Shown: positions 13,201 through 29,145 of the stretch, piece by piece | How the letters are laid out: each line of letters starts with the position of its first letter | Numbering within the stretch: the stretch's first letter is position 1 | Assembly: GCA_019843655.1 (NCBI GenBank) | Contig: JACDQD010000007.1 | Coordinates: 10,103,600-10,167,599 of the forward strand | DNA length: 64,000 bases | Direction: 5' to 3' | DNA from: Lethocerus indicus | Taxonomy: Eukaryota; Arthropoda; Insecta; Hemiptera; Belostomatidae | Translations under genes and position numbers: made by a program | Notes under the pieces: generated by a model | Seen by the model: the letters and a program-made list of their open reading frames with translations, nothing else | Database searches by the model: none | What the model was told of the DNA's origin: nothing

Positions 13201-16200
13201 AGTAAAATCTGAAATTTTCATCAACAGAAAATACATTTTTCATGTAAATCACAACATTAAAAAACAAGTTTCAATTAACACAGTGTTAGCATAACTGAAA
13301 ATATTATGTCAAAAAGCATATGCCAGTTTAAAGCAACAAAAATAAATAAATGAAATATATATATTAAAATAAATTCATATCACCTGAGACAGACTGTTGA
13401 AAAAGGTTGCAAGCTTCTCGAGAAGAATCTGATATTCTGTTGATATTGCCAAGAGTCTATTATTTAATTCTTTAAGTCTTAAGGGGATTCCCTCATTGTA
13501 ACCTTGAATACCTCCTAAATAATAATAAACATGGTAAGAACTTTTAAAGAAGCACAATGTAAGTACTTGTACTCCTAAATACTAAAATTGAATATTCATA
13601 AAACAATATAATGACACCTTTGCTGACTAGATCTTCTACGGTTTCTATTCTAAATTGTATTTCTTTTTGTGCTTTCTTGATTTCAGGCAAAACTGAGCTC
13701 TGCTTGAGTTCAACATGGCTTGCCAACTGCCGGGCACTGTGAAGATCTTCATTTAATACTGGATATAACTGAGCATCCAACTTTGTAACCCAATCCACTG
13801 TCTATAAAATTAAATTAAAATTCAAAGTCACTAAACAATGTCTCATTTTAAAGTAAAATATACATAAAAAGGTATTTGAGCAATACAAAAACAATTTTAT
13901 TCATAAATTCATTTTTATTTTTATTTTTCTGGGTAGATTATCAGTTATCTAAATTCATAAATCAACAAATACTACCTTCCCACCCAAACTTCTTTGATTC
14001 CTCATTTTATGTTGAATTGATAAATGCATTTAATTTTTTGTATACAAAAAATGTGACTCAGGACATTTGTATAACAAAAGATATTAACTCAAGTTAGTTA
14101 AATTTAATATTTAATAATGTACTTACTGGCATATATTGCAGATTAAACCTTGGGATTAATTTTAGGTATATGCATATAACTATACTTCCATTAATAATTA
14201 TTCAAAAGATGGTATTTTTGTTAAAATATTTATATCCTGAAGCTTATTAGTTTATTATTATTATCTTATTATTCAGTATGGTATAATAAATTGAGAATTG
14301 CTTCATGTTTTTCCTTCTGGAATAGATCCAGTACTTTGGGACATTTTTGTGAACCAAAATTTCAGACACAAATATCTGAGATTCCAATAACATACCTCCC
14401 TCCTTAAAACTGAATATCGTTAGAATATGAAGAAAAATATTATTTTTTATATGTTAAGATTCAATTAAAGAAACATCATTAAATATAATAAAATATCCTA
14501 ACTTTTGTACATTCCTCAATGTAAAAATAAATTCAAAGGATAAAACCAATTTTTTATTTCATTAATTTTTTTCTTTATTAATAAATTTCCTATATCAGAA
14601 ATATTTAATGTTCATCACCAAAATTCAATGAAATTTGTTATATCCAAATTAATTAGTGGAATAATATTTTTAAAAGAACAAATGTACTTCATATGCATTT
14701 ACATTGTCTATTTCCACTGGGAAAATAATAAGTAAAAAAATTGTAAAATATCATAAATTATTCACATCAATGTCGATTCATGATAGAATGAGATACATAC
14801 AGTTTTATGTTTAGTATACTTGTTTTAAATGAAACATGTCAAGTAAAAAAAGTAGTTGTGCAATTTGAAATGTAGGTCTTCACCTTACTGCTGGCTGCCA
14901 TGTTAGTATCCCACTGTATCCTGGCCTGTAGCCTGGCTTCCTTTTGCTGAAGCCAGAGGTTCCAGTCAGCCTCCAGACAGCGCCTTCTCGATGCTAACTG
15001 TTCACACTTGGTCTGCAAGCAGTGTCTGGCCCCTTCCCCATCCAAAGCACTTGCCACCTAAACACACAAACATGGCTCTGTTCCAACCACCCTCCAGTCA
15101 TCTATACTTAGAACGTCCGCTCTCATAAGATTTTTTGGGCCATAAGTTTAATAATTTTATTCCAATTATTTGTCTTTATTTTGTTTTGAAATAATTATAA
15201 TATTTTTTTGGAATTACTTTCTTTGGTAATTAAAAGGAATATTTTTGTTAATGTAAAAAAACTAATGACATTTGAAGAAACACCTGTTACATTTCTTATT
15301 GTTGAAGGAATTCTAGTTCTACTCTAATGAAGATCAATGTTGGTGACCTACCTTTTTTGCAATGCGAAAGAATACATACATACATACAAAAAACTACAGA
15401 TGGACTATATAAAATTTAGGTGCTTCCTGAAGCTGTGAAGGAAGACTAAGCAAATTTTAACCAGTTGTTTTAGTTTTTCTAAAATGAAGCTAACTTAAAC
15501 ATATCATGAAACTTGCAAAATAATTAAATATAAGATAATTTAATATGATAGATATTACATGATTCATATATGATACATTTTTCATTACATGATTCATTGT
15601 ACTGAAAATGTTATTAATATCAAATTAATAAAAACTTCAAAGTATAAATTAATCTATACATTTTAGAAAGTGGAATTACATTTAATATAATCCCATCACA
15701 GGACATATCTTAACTATCTGCATTTAGTATATGTATTAAAGTTTTGAAACTATTTCAATAAAATTAGAGAATTATTTAAAAATAATATTCACATTTAATT
15801 CAAGCTTTTAAACTGGGCCGTGACAGAGGAAAGCACTCAAGTGAAAGATTTATGATCCAGTGCAATATTTTTGGTTACAGCAATGATTCCTGGCTGGCTC
15901 TCTAATTCTTAAGGTTTCCATTATTGAGGGGACACAACAGCTGCTGCTGCTGCTTCTAGCATACACTGCCTATAAGTGAGCCTGCCCCCCATCTCTCTCT
16001 CTCACACATGCACACACATGCACACACATCCACGCATAGAGTTCAGAAACACCAAACCTCTACAAATCTAAATTTATCCTCCTGTCACACTAGCAACAAA
16101 ATCTGTACTACTTTTGAAACTGACCAGCCACACACTTTCTTGTTAATATTTTCAAAGTATAAATTCTATATAAAACAAGTATTTTGGCATTGTTTCAACA

Positions 16201-17691
16201 AGTGTGGGAGGATAGTTTTTGTGCAGTTGAGATCATTTTAAAGAAGAGGGGTGAATTCAATTTTAAAATTATTCACAAATTCCTTTCAATATATTGTTAT
16301 GGCCTATTGTATTATTAAATTCAAAATGGATTATTTTAATCAACTCTTTCAAGCATGCAGTATTTTGTACAATACATTGTACAAATTAACTAACTTGAAT
16401 TACTATAGACATACTCTCTACCCAAAAAGTGTTAGCAATATTAAAAATACATATGACTTACTTTTTTGGATTCATGACTAAATTTGGAAGCAGTGTTGTT
16501 GAGCTGTGATTCTAATTGTTGACATGAGACCCAGCTTTGTATTGCTGAATTTTCATCTCCATTATCACCTGCCTTCATGACAGCTTCTATATTATCCAGG
16601 TCAGATGTAATTTTTGATAGAAAGTCATGAGCTTTGACATAAATAGCTCCAAGTTCAGTCCTCATTTCAAGATCAGTGTTCAGAGCATTCCATTTTTTGG
16701 TTAATGATTCTCCTTTTTCTCTAATTTCAGTATTACGACTTTCATCTAAATATTGGACTGTAGATGGTATGGTGGATATCAAGGCATTTATTTCACTTCC
16801 TTTTACCTAATGATTAAGAATATAACAATCAAAAAATATATTTTGACAATCAATAATTATTCTAAATTAGTGATTTTATTCCGAGTTAATAATAAATCCT
16901 TATTATTCCTCAGAACAATTTTATAATACAACTTCATGCTCTGTACATTTTCAAATTACCTGTATGTCATTCAAATTTTTCCTATAAATCTGAAGAAAAT
17001 CTGTAGCTGTAGTTAAATTTATTCCCATGTCTCTAACACCAGATAGATAGGCTTCCATACTAGTAAGCCAAGAATATAACTGAAAGACAACATTATTAAC
17101 TTATACATTCATTTTGAAATAGCTTATATATAAATAATCAGTATTAAAAACTGATATCAACTATTTATCAATATCTAACATAATTCTTTATTAATATATC
17201 ACCTGTTAACCTCTAGTTAACCTGTGATGGGTATGACACAAGAACTAGGGCCAGTTTAATATATATTACTTTAATTTTCAAAAATATTTCCTGGTCATAA
17301 ACTTTCAATATGAAATATTGTGAGTATATTAAAAAACTAAATATTTGAACCAAATAAATTATGTTTTAATAACAATAACGTTTGCCTAATAAGATATAAC
17401 ACATTTAGGATTAAAATGACACAATAACATTTCCTTTAAAGAACATTTTCTGTTTTTCAGATAACATATAAGTATAGCATTAATTGAACCCAAAATTAAA
17501 TGTGATTAAATTTAATGAAGCTAAATTAAACTTACCTGTTCATATTTTTCAATAAAATTAATGTAAAGTCGGTTTGCTTTTACATTCTCCTCCTTGTGTG
17601 CAGTACATTGAACGCCCAGATTTATTTTCTTGTTTTCAATTTGTTCAACCATTCTTTTCACACCCTATGCAAATAATTAGGTTTATATATT

Positions 17692-17753
<62 letters not shown>

Positions 17754-20700
17754 AAATGCAATTATCAAGGGCATAAAGTATCTAAGTACTAAACATGCAG
17801 GAAAACCAAATGTTGAATGTTAATTTAAATAATAACAAAATCCATATTATAATAGCCCAACATTTGTTTGTCCATGTGTGTGTCTGGGACAGTCACTTCT
17901 ATGACTATTTGGATTTCTCAATATTAAATAGTAATTTTTAATAAAAATTTTTTCTAACAAATTCAACTCAAATTTAAAGATTTATACTGAGAATGCTATA
18001 CATATAGTAAATAAATTTGATTTAAAGAACATTATTGATGAGCTGTTGCAATAAAATAAATAGATTTTTAATTTTACCACATAAATTTGTACAATGAAAA
18101 CTATTAATAAAGTTAACATTAGTAAAGTGTAGTGATAAGTTTATATATCAAAGAACATAATAAATTATTTAGTACTTAATTAGTTGTTAAGTTTTTTATT
18201 TGTTACCAACAGTGTTGGCAACAGGTTAATCTAGTAATGTATTAATGGCATTAATAATACAATTAATGCTTTTCAAAACATCTTAATATTAACAATTTCT
18301 TAATAAATACTATTTAAAAAGTGTTGTTCTTTAAGTTGAAATCATTTAGTTTACAAAAGATATATTCAGATAGGTCAAAAACAAAAACAAAATATGCATG
18401 GTATTTGAAATCTAAAAGTGAAAATTACCAATTAAGTTTTCTTTCAGTTGCAAAATTATTAAATTTAGTTATAATTCACAGTTATATAATTAGTTTTTTA
18501 GTTAAAATTTAAATTGTTCTTTCCAAGTATAAATATGGGTAAACAGGAAAAATCTAAACCTAATATTGTTGGAAAATAATATTTCCAGAAAATAACCTCA
18601 GCTCCTGGTATATCCTGTATAAGAGAGTAACCCAACTGCAAAGGATGTGCAGTCACTTCTTCAAGGGACCGTTCAACATTACTATGAAGCTGCTCAAGTT
18701 GTGTTATATTCAAACCAAGATCACCTGTTTTCAACTGAACTTCCAGTTGGTCCAACTTAATGAGAGCCTGAAAAATTAATTTTATTTTTACAGTCAATTC
18801 AGGTTTGCAAAACAAATTAAATTTCTTATACTTATTGCAATAATTTAAAATGTTAAAACCTTTGATGAATGACATGATGTTAGCAAAATTTTAAATACAC
18901 TTGAGATCAAGGGAAAACTCACAGAATGGGCATTGTCAAAGAATTCAATTGATCTGCACAGTGTAGATTCCCTGTGATCAATATGATGTAAATATGTTGC
19001 AGCTTCTTCCAAAAGTTGATAAGCACTCGCTATAGCTTCAGGTCCAGCAAAATGTCCACCCAATGCAAATTCTTCTGTTGCTTTCACAATTTTCAGAGCT
19101 TGTTCTTGAAGGTCCTGAAATAAGCAGTTCATTAATAGGCAAATAAATCCTCAAAATAGTACACATTTTAGTTAGTTAAAATTATTAATTGAATGGAAAT
19201 TCAGACTATGACAAGAATTAGGTATGGGTACTACAATTTGTTTAGTAAATTTGGAAATATTTTATAATATATAATATACTAAACTGTAAACTTAATTATA
19301 TTATTCAATTAAAAATGATGGTTAAGCACTATTCTTGTTGTATTATTTTTGTAAATCACTTTAAACATAAATGAATGTACTATAAAATTATAGGGAAGTA
19401 GAATTACCGCTTGTTTTTTCAATTCGAGATCAAAATGAATACAGTCATTACATAAAAGTTTATAAAAGTTAATATTATAATAGTTTAAGATTATAATTGA
19501 CAAAGCAAAGAAATATAAATAGCAGGCATACTTTAGCCTCAGGTATAAGTTTCTTGTGTTCATGAAGAAGGAGCTGTGCACTGGCATGTGCATCTCCCAG
19601 GTGATCAGTGCTCCTCAGGAGGGATTCCGTCCTCTCAGCCAGAAGATGATGTAGCATTGCAAGATCGGCAGTGATCAGTGCCAATCCCAGACACTCCTCC
19701 ACTTGCTTTTTGTGTTCTTCCCAGAGTATACTAACCTCATCCCGCCTCTCATGAAGTTTCTCCATCCACTTCTCAACTTGGTGTTTGGCTATTGGCATAA
19801 GCATTGGTACACATTTATAAAAATGTTAATGGACAAAGTTAATAATAAGGGGTCAATGATAGATTACTTTAGTTAGAGTTAAGTTGCAATTGGTATATAT
19901 ATATATTTAAATATATATTTAAAATGAGTGTTCACAAAAGATATGCTGAAGCTAACCTACATGCCTTTGTTTTATGTATTTGTTCAAAAATGAATTTTAT
20001 TGTCTTAATTCTTGCGCATTATCTTATTGAGTCAGATGTTCTAAGAGCTAAAAGAACATTTTTTCCAGTTACATTCAGATTTATATTACATATGGAGTTC
20101 TTACCAAGTTGTGCTCTGAGTTTTATCTGCCCTGGCCTAGAATCCAAAGTACCTTCTTCTTTGATTTCATTGAGTACCTGAATGAGGGTAGAGCCATGGT
20201 GTAAAGCCCCATTTAAAGCTAATAGCATCTCCCTGTTCAAATCCTTCAATTTGTCCAAGCATTCTCGCATTTCCTCTATTTCTATGGGTAATGCAGATTT
20301 ACAAGCGCGTTCGATGGCGTCACATTTGTCCTCGTAAACTTCGGCGCATCTGTTTACAAATTACGGAAAGATTAATATGCAAGTATAAGTTATTTTCGGC
20401 GAGAAAAAGATTACACATTACCAAAACAAAAAACTGATATAATTCAGTAACACAAATGATACAATATAAGTTCTTAACACGAAAAGCCGGTAAAAGAGAC
20501 TGACCTATCCCCTACGCCGAAAAGGGATGGACGCGATCTAAGGCGGTAACCATAAACATTACACTACTCATCTTCTAAGAATTGGCGGAGTCAATAGGGG
20601 GAGGAGTTAAAAGAAACTGAAAAAGGAATGTTTATGTTTACAGCCTTAGACGCTTCTCGTGGTAGATATGATCTTGTATCATTTGTGTTACTGACACTAT

Positions 20701-23700
20701 AGCAAATGGAACCTTCGAAACTGAGTTTGATTATTTCTTCATTGGCGTATGACGCCATTTTTAATTAAGCTACACAGGCTTGTATCTTATCACATACGTA
20801 GGCAAAATTTTATCATTTATAACAACGCTACTTTCTATGAATATGTAAAACAAAGTTACAAGAAACGAATGCACGCGATCAATAAACAAAAAAAAAGAGT
20901 CGTTGCAATATTGAATAAATCTGTATCAATTATACACACAACAATTATTAGAATCAATTATTACATCAAGCTATTTGTAAGTACTAGGGGAGAGGTCTAA
21001 CTCTGTCTAGTACTCTAACTAAAAATATCTGAATGAAATTGGAATCGATCGATTAAAACACACACATATAGAAATACCGTAAGGAAATAGTATTTTCGTC
21101 AGGGTTCATTGCCTTTCCCTGTTTCAATAGTGATCTATTCCACGTACCGAGGAGGTGAGTGTAAAGAAGAAATTCGTCTTTTTCAGCCTCTCCTCTCGAT
21201 GGTTTGACCCTTTCAGCGAGAGACCCCCGAACAGAATGGGACTGACACACATGTATTTACAATAATTACAAACTTCGTCCGCACATTTTCAACCGTTAGC
21301 GTACCTGTGATAGTCGAGGTTGAGGTCGAGTATCCTCCTGCGGGTGTGGAGATGTGCGTTTATGTTGTTCCAGACGGCAGTGAGCGATTCGGCCATGGCG
21401 TTGTACACCTCGGGCCTGTTGTTCAGGCTCCTGGGCCCTTCCTCCTGCTTGGCAACAGCCTCGTCTGCCGCTCGCAGCAATTCGTCCACCGGACTCTTTT
21501 TGCTCTGCAGGCAATTGGATAATTTTAGATTCACCTCCTCCATTCCCAGCTACCTTCCTTTCTAGCTACCATTTCCAACTACTAGCCCCAAGGAAAATAT
21601 TCAACAAATTCGTCGCAATTTTACAAACAGAGAATAAATTATAAATGTTGTACAGTCTCGCTTATCCGACATAAACGACCCTGCAGAACTTTGGATAAGC
21701 TAAAATATCGAATAATATGGAATGCGTAAAGAAAAAACTTATTAAAGTCAAACTATTATAAATTAACACATTACAAACCTAATAATCACGTTTTACCAAA
21801 AAGCAATTAACTGAAAAAATGAACTAACAGTTACAGAAGTTTAATATACAGTATTGCAAAAGTTCGGCCATGTGAAGAACATTTTTGAGTGTAGTGCTGT
21901 AAAATCTCGGTCCCCTACATTGAATTCAATATTCGCAAAAATATTTGCAAGGCTTATCACTGTAATCGGCAGTAAAACTCTAAATTAGACAGCTATAAGT
22001 TCAACGTAGTTCCATTGCTTAGACAGGTATTTGAAGCTCCCATTGATAAAAGGATATATAGAACATAATGTTCTGTTTGCATTGTCGCATGTTTGTTGTA
22101 CATGTTCTGTAAACGAGAGGCGCTTATCTGACGTTACTCTATGATATAAGTGCTTGCGTGTCATTTCGTTACAAAGCGGTGTTGCGAAGTACTCTGTTCT
22201 CTTTTTGCGAATATATCAGAACTATTAACGCGCTGTCCATTTAACCTTATTATGATTTAACCTAGTTTATAAAAGTTATATGATTATTCAGTGCATTAAA
22301 TTAACACAGGTAGTTCTTTATTTTTGGCCTTTATTTCAGAAATATTTTATTTTCGATTCAATGCCTCCTGCAGGTATTTTGCTAGTGAAATGCAACAATG
22401 AGACCTGGTAGAGAAATTGGTTTCTCTTCAACTTTATAAGAACTACGTAGTGCCATTAGTCGTTGTAACTAGTAACATTTGGTACAAGATAACGGTAGAG
22501 ATAAAAGGAACAGGTGGCTTCTTTTTTTTTTATAATTCGGTTATGAAACAATTTCTTATCGGCGAAATATGACTAAAAATTTTCATTAAGGAGGACACGA
22601 AATTAAAATTTTTTAACAACAATTCCAACAACTATCCTATTTGGGTAGCGTTACACTTAACTTATAAACTGGGCTGCCGCATGAATATAAATGTAATTAA
22701 AAATACAATAACGTCGTTATGAATATGATAATATATTTTAGATAAATGGTTCCTAATTGAAGTTAGCGCAATAAATCAGCAAGATGTATTCAGAAATTGA
22801 AGTACAATATGCTTAGTAAATATAAAGGAAAATTGCATTCATACGATGCCGGTTGACGGTAAGACGATCCAATCACTCTGTCGAAACGGCCGTGACCAAG
22901 TTTGATCCGTCCGTGGAAAATACTTTTCGAGCATCTCAACCGTTCGCTTCCGTTAGTCCGAGCTCACGAGCGCGGAACACGAATAGAAAGTAATAAAATC
23001 ACGTCCTTTCATATTGTCCAGGAACAAGGACCATTCAGACGGACGCACCTCCTCCTACGTTTCGACACTCGACACTCTCAACAAGATCGAAAATTTCAAC
23101 ATACAATGTGAATCGAAGGCGAACACGACATTCCGCAGCTTAAACATTTTTGTCTCTTAGAAAACGCTTTCAAAACGCCGCGATCATAAAAATAATGAAT
23201 ACTATTACAAATAATATTTCTCGAACTTGTTATAACAATTAAACAATTGTTATAATCAATTTGACGTTTCTACTTAGGATGTTTCTCTGAACTTGACTCC
23301 ATCTCGTGCCGAGGTGGACTCATACATAAAACAGTAACTTCGAGAAAAGTGAAGTGACAACCGTTATTGGGCAAGTAGTAACAGTGACAGTCGGGTACGT
23401 AAACAATAACAATTACTCACACCACTCTCGTTTGACCGAGCGCTAATGAGAAGAGCGAAAATCTCAAAACATAAATTATAATTCAAAATATAATTAATTG
23501 ACTACGCTAATTATTGACAAAAATTAATTCCGAAATTAATTAACCGGCTTTCACATAGCCGGTAGGGGAAACAGACCGCGTCCTGCTCCCTTGAGTACCG
23601 CTTTGCCCGTGACCCGTTTTTTGTTGTTTTATTTTTTAAGTAATACAACATCCATAAATAGGAGTTTGCAATTGCCTTGGAGCATCGTCAGGCGGTTTTG

Positions 23701-26700
23701 AGAGCAGAACTTTCACACATGCCAGCAAGAAGAGAGAATCAAATAAAAAAACCTCTCCTTAATTCTGTTTCCATTCACCAGACTTCTCCGCGATCGTCCG
23801 TACCGGTGAATTGCCGTGTATTCCCGTTCTGAACGGAAGTAGGAGTTACGGTTTTTCGTGTCATTATCTCGAGATAACAGGTTTGGGCCGGGGGCGGCTC
23901 ACGAACCTCCCCAGGCCGGAGAATAGAAAGTGATACAAGAGGCCCGATGACGTGATTCCCATCGCAATCGCTCCGATCGGACGTTCCAAACGTCTCCATT
24001 TCCGACGAAAGTCCTGCAGTTGCGCTTTGCATATTTACAAGGCTACACTAAACGGCCATTGGAAATTTAGGGCGAAATTCCTACTGGGATGTGTGCGATT
24101 CTGGGACAGATGAGGAATCCAATGTATAGAAAATAAGAAGTTGAATGAAAATGAAAGGATAATATAAGTGAACAGACAGGGTCCTCACAAAGCACCCAAT
24201 CTACCAAAGGGACTCCCCACCATACTGACAGAAAGAGCTACTGAAAATTTTTTCTGCAATTATATACAAAAGTGTGTGTTATCACAAGATTCATTAGTTT
24301 TATAATGTCATCAATGGTGTTATAGAAGCCATAAATAGCTATTGTAATCGAGACGCCCGCCGCTTATAGACCGGTATCGTCAGCGAAGGCAGCTGCCAGC
24401 GCAGTTCGGAGTAAAGGAGAAGCCCGCGGCCTATCCGGCGTGAATTCCGAAGTGGAATCGTTCGGGCTTTGTTATTCCAAATATCCACGATTAGAGTCCG
24501 GTTTAAAAATACCGCGACCGTTTTTAACGCCGGGAATATAAGGAAGGGAGAGCCGGGACAACGGGAAGGGAGAAAGGGGGGAAAGTGCGACTGCGAGTAG
24601 GAGAGAGCCGTGAATGGCTCGAGTTCCATTGAAGAAGAACAAGTCTAGAACACTGGGCCAATTCCAACTTCGAACCTGCCGTCCCCAATACAAAAACAGA
24701 AATCATTTGCAGAATTCCGTTCCATCCCGTTCCAGCATTATGATCCAGAACACGCCCAGTAATTCCTTCAACGGAAAAATAATATCCCCCCTTGGAATGA
24801 TCCGCAAGTCATCAATTAAAAATTATCATAACCTAACCTAACTTCGAAGTACTTCTTCCCAATAAAGTGCATAAATCAAGCCGCCACTATGAATGGGATC
24901 TGATATCGACACCGAGAGTAAACAGGAACACGCGTTTCCGTTACAATTCCATTCAGCAATTACAGCCTTCAAATTCCATTTGGTATTGGGCGACAGATTA
25001 AATTACATAATAATTCATTCAGGCAGCTAAAGAGTAACAGTGCTTACGAACGGACATGATAAGAGAGAAACTGGCCCACACCGTACACAAGCTACTAAAC
25101 AGAGGAGATTATATTTCCTTAAACTCCTTACAACCCCTTGACTCCAGCGTACCCATTAGGCTATTATTTAAATTTTTCTTTTGAAATGTCTAAGAAAATT
25201 ATTAATTACCTTTCTTATTACAAACAATGAGCTCTTCAAAAATTAAACTTATTGCCCATCACTGGATGCTTTATTTGTATTATACTAACTTTCATCTAGT
25301 TAAAGCAAAAGTTCATTGCACTAGCGAGTTCAATTTGTTGGGTTTCTCCAACGCGGGAAAATAATGCAGAACGTGGAAACAAATCATCAATTCAGTTTTA
25401 GTTTGTTTTTAAAAACAGTTTTCCCATTCTAATAAAATGTAGCAACGGCTGGAATTGGATGACACAATTTCAGACACTGACCTTTAGTAACGACAGACCC
25501 GCCCTCGGATCTCACGCCACTGTTTCAAGGCCAATTCACCACATCTGGGACAATACCTTAAGATAGCTCGTCGCCCAATCAATACCAAAACTTTCTTCTT
25601 GTTACACCTATTATTTTCTGTATCCTAACTTTATAGCGGTACGGCAAAGAATGAAAATAGTTTCGAAAATAGCGGCCGTAGACAAATGTTTTCACGGCCG
25701 GAGAATCAAGAGAACGCACATGTTCCTCTAAAAACGAGTAAAACTCTAAAATGCAACTTAATTAAAACCGAAAAGAGTTCGTGGGAGGGATGAATGTCAC
25801 TATTTATTTTATTGCTACCTTGCATAGTACAACATACAACTTCATATCGTTATTCATGGACGGAATGAATTTTGGAACACATTGGTAAATAAATCGCTGT
25901 TGTACAAAAGTTTTGTGCATGCATTGATTAAAATAAAATTGGACTTATGTATTTCCTTGAGCTCTCATTATAGGGTTAATTCGGTTCCCACGATTTGTAC
26001 TTTAATACTTTTTGTACTCAAAGATTCGTTTAATTTAATATATACTACTGAAATATTACTAATAATATCTATTTAGAAATTAATTAAAATTACCAAATTG
26101 TTATTAAGTTAATAGAAAGACCAATCCCTCAATATTAAAACGAATAAATATTAAATAATCATTTACACAAGTGAAAAATAAAACATATTTACTATCGTCC
26201 CTGGCAAAACAATAAATGGGAGAATGCTTAATGAAATAACTCGTAAATCCAATATATAATGGAAGAATAGACAAAGCTATCACTTAAAACAATGGGCAAT
26301 AAATAACCTGAATTTTTTTGATGACATCATAATGAGATTCTCTGAGAGTCTGAGCTTCGTCGAGGGTTTCACCCAGCAGAGTGAGGCACGGTGTCACTTC
26401 CAGAACTTTCAGCTCGAGCCAATCCTTCACCTGAAAAGAAAAATTTCCAAATTAACAACGATCGCATAAAAAAAAGAATGTTTGTTAATTAAAGCCTACC
26501 TAAAAACCTCGTTTACACGTCATTAAACATTATTATATTTGTTGCCAGAAAGGATATCAAGTATTGCGCGATATATGTAGTACTCATATTAGATGTATTG
26601 TTTCTCTAAATATGAAACAGAAATCATGAGTATAAAATCGCTATCAAATATTGTATTTATTCTAATTTAAAATAAATTGAGCAACTAATTTTTTCAACGT

Positions 26701-29091
26701 TCTTTCTATTAAATATGGCGTTCAATCGAGATAAGGATAAGAGAAGATTTCCGATTTGTGCAGAAAATTACACAGCAAAAGGTAAGCCCTGTCTTATAAT
26801 TGATTGTTACTGTCAGTTGGCAGCTGATATTTTGAGTTCCGTAAGGATTTTCATTGAGCTGTCGATTTGAAGGGCTGACCGCCCCCTCCGCCATTATAAG
26901 CCATTAACGGCATTAATGGCCTACACCAGCAACGGCCGCTGACGCTAATTTACAACGCTTACGACATCCTACAGCCCGATTATTCACGCGGGTTTAAAAA
27001 AGACGATTGTACGAGAGCGGTACGAACTCCCGGAGCCATGACCCACACACATCAAATAAAACAGCTAAGATAATAAACCGTAGTTGGGTGTGGGAGGCGA
27101 CTGCGATTTATTTAAATTTTATTAAAATTATTATTAATTAATTGTGTATTGAATAGAATGTATTAACACGTAAACTAGAGGAGAACGGCAACACTAAAAT
27201 ATTTCATCTGCTGTGATTTTCAGTAGTGGAGGTAGTGATGACTATCAGCTGTACTTTCGCAGTAAATTGCTGTCGTCCTTATGCAAAACAGTTCGCAAAA
27301 CCTTAGATGGAGAAATCTTATAAATTAAAAATTGTATTTTAATATAAAATTTTATTTGTATTAATAATATAAATACTGCGTAGGAGGTATTACGAATGAC
27401 AATACAGTAAGAAGCAAGTTTAATTTATTAGTATGGCTACTTTAGTTGTGTATATACAGATATAGACATACATGTTTCCGATAGAGCGTGCTTCATATTT
27501 TGCATAAATGAATATTTATGACAGTAATCATGCGTTCACAATCATTTCAGATTGTTTCACGGGTGTCATCGGCGTCATTAGCCCCGCGCCTTTTTAATTG
27601 TTTTTTTTTTCTTTTATTTCAACTAAGTCACATCTACAATCTTAGATTATAGATTGGTGATGCCACCCAACGATGCTACAACCGCTCCTACCCTTGCTCA
27701 GCTTCGCTTTAACATGCGTTTTTTTATCGACTCTTCAATAAAGTATATTTAGAAATGTCAACTGGTATTCTTCAAGATTTATATTTTAATGCTTACAATG
27801 TATTTATGGGCCCACAAATAGGTTTATATTGCCTAGATTATTACAAGATATTTATATTTTTAGGGATGAATTCTCGTGTTTAAAATTAGCACGTAACTAA
27901 GGAATTCGGCCGGAGCAAGAATGAAGGATTTAGCAATGAACGCGTTCTACGGGCATTCAACGAGGTCGCTGCCTCAGAAGAAAAAAGAAGAAAAAGAAGG
28001 TTTCAGCCTTTTCAGAACTGTACTACTTTCTAAGAAACGCGACAGGAAGTGATCGCCGCCGTAGCCGATTTCCAGACTCGTTAAGGGGCCACCGTACCTG
28101 ACGAGTGGGCTCGTAATAAAATATTTAAGGTATAAGGAGGAGGCAAAAAATAAGGTGAGCGTGGATGCGGTCTGGAGGCCCCGTTAGCGGGGGGTCACAC
28201 ACCGCGCGACATTCCGTTTTGAGGCCTACACCAACTCGTTTTCTTTTCTTTTTTTGCCTCCATTCACCTCAACCACAGCACGGCCAAACTAGTTCATTTA
28301 TCCGGGTTCTATCCCGAGACGAGTTCGAAGCCAGAATCCCTGGATCGCGGCTTATAGAATTACCAGGCGGGACTATAACATGTTCTGAAACAACATACGG
28401 AGCATACAACAAAAGGAGCGTAAAACTTTTGAAATTAATCAAAATAATGATTCATACTGTTAGTTATTTCATACAAGAACGCTCGATAAACGCACCGATT
28501 AAACCGATGACTCTCGACCATATCTCAAGCTTACAGAGTAATTCCAACCGTGAGATAAGCAGTTATCAGGACTAATCAGGTTATCAGTTTTATATCGTTC
28601 TACCGTCGAAGCGCAGGATTCGCGTTAGATTAATTAATTAATTTCATATTATCGAATGCTTCAAACGTTTGAAAAATTGAATATTTTGTAGATAATAAGT
28701 CAAATTTCAGCGATAAAATATGCCCTTTGCAATGCAAATAGAGCCAAACAATCGTACTATTCAGAATTTTATTTAACGATAACACAGATTGAGATTACGC
28801 TGTTTACGCGATTGTAAGCAGATCAAAACAAGTCGAATTTCCGACGCTGATTTAAAATGTAGGAAATCTTTTTGAACCGTATTGAACCTGGACCTTAACA
28901 TTCTTGCCGAGGGGGGCCATTCGCCAATATTTCAGTAGTCCTTCATCGGCCGTGCAATTGTGCAACTAGCGGACTTACCGACTGCCGCTGGCTTTTTATG
29001 GACAAAATATGTCAACTGGTTTTCGAGCATTGGCGTCCAATCCGCGGGTCCGAGAGAAAGGGAGCCCTCCTGGCCTCAATCCTCCCTCCCT

Positions 29092-29145
<54 letters not shown>

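Noticed and set aside
21150..21250. An exon-like stretch in intron 3 with a good acceptor (GTGTCAG) and donor (GTACGTGG)
   Set aside because: Entered in the required phase it ends in phase 0, but exon 4 needs phase 2, so including it would shift the frame. As an alternative first exon it has the same mismatch.
28165..28575. A 136-codon plus-strand open frame
   Set aside because: Composition and sequence are not protein-like, no domain is recognised, and it lies in intron 1 without splice or promoter context.
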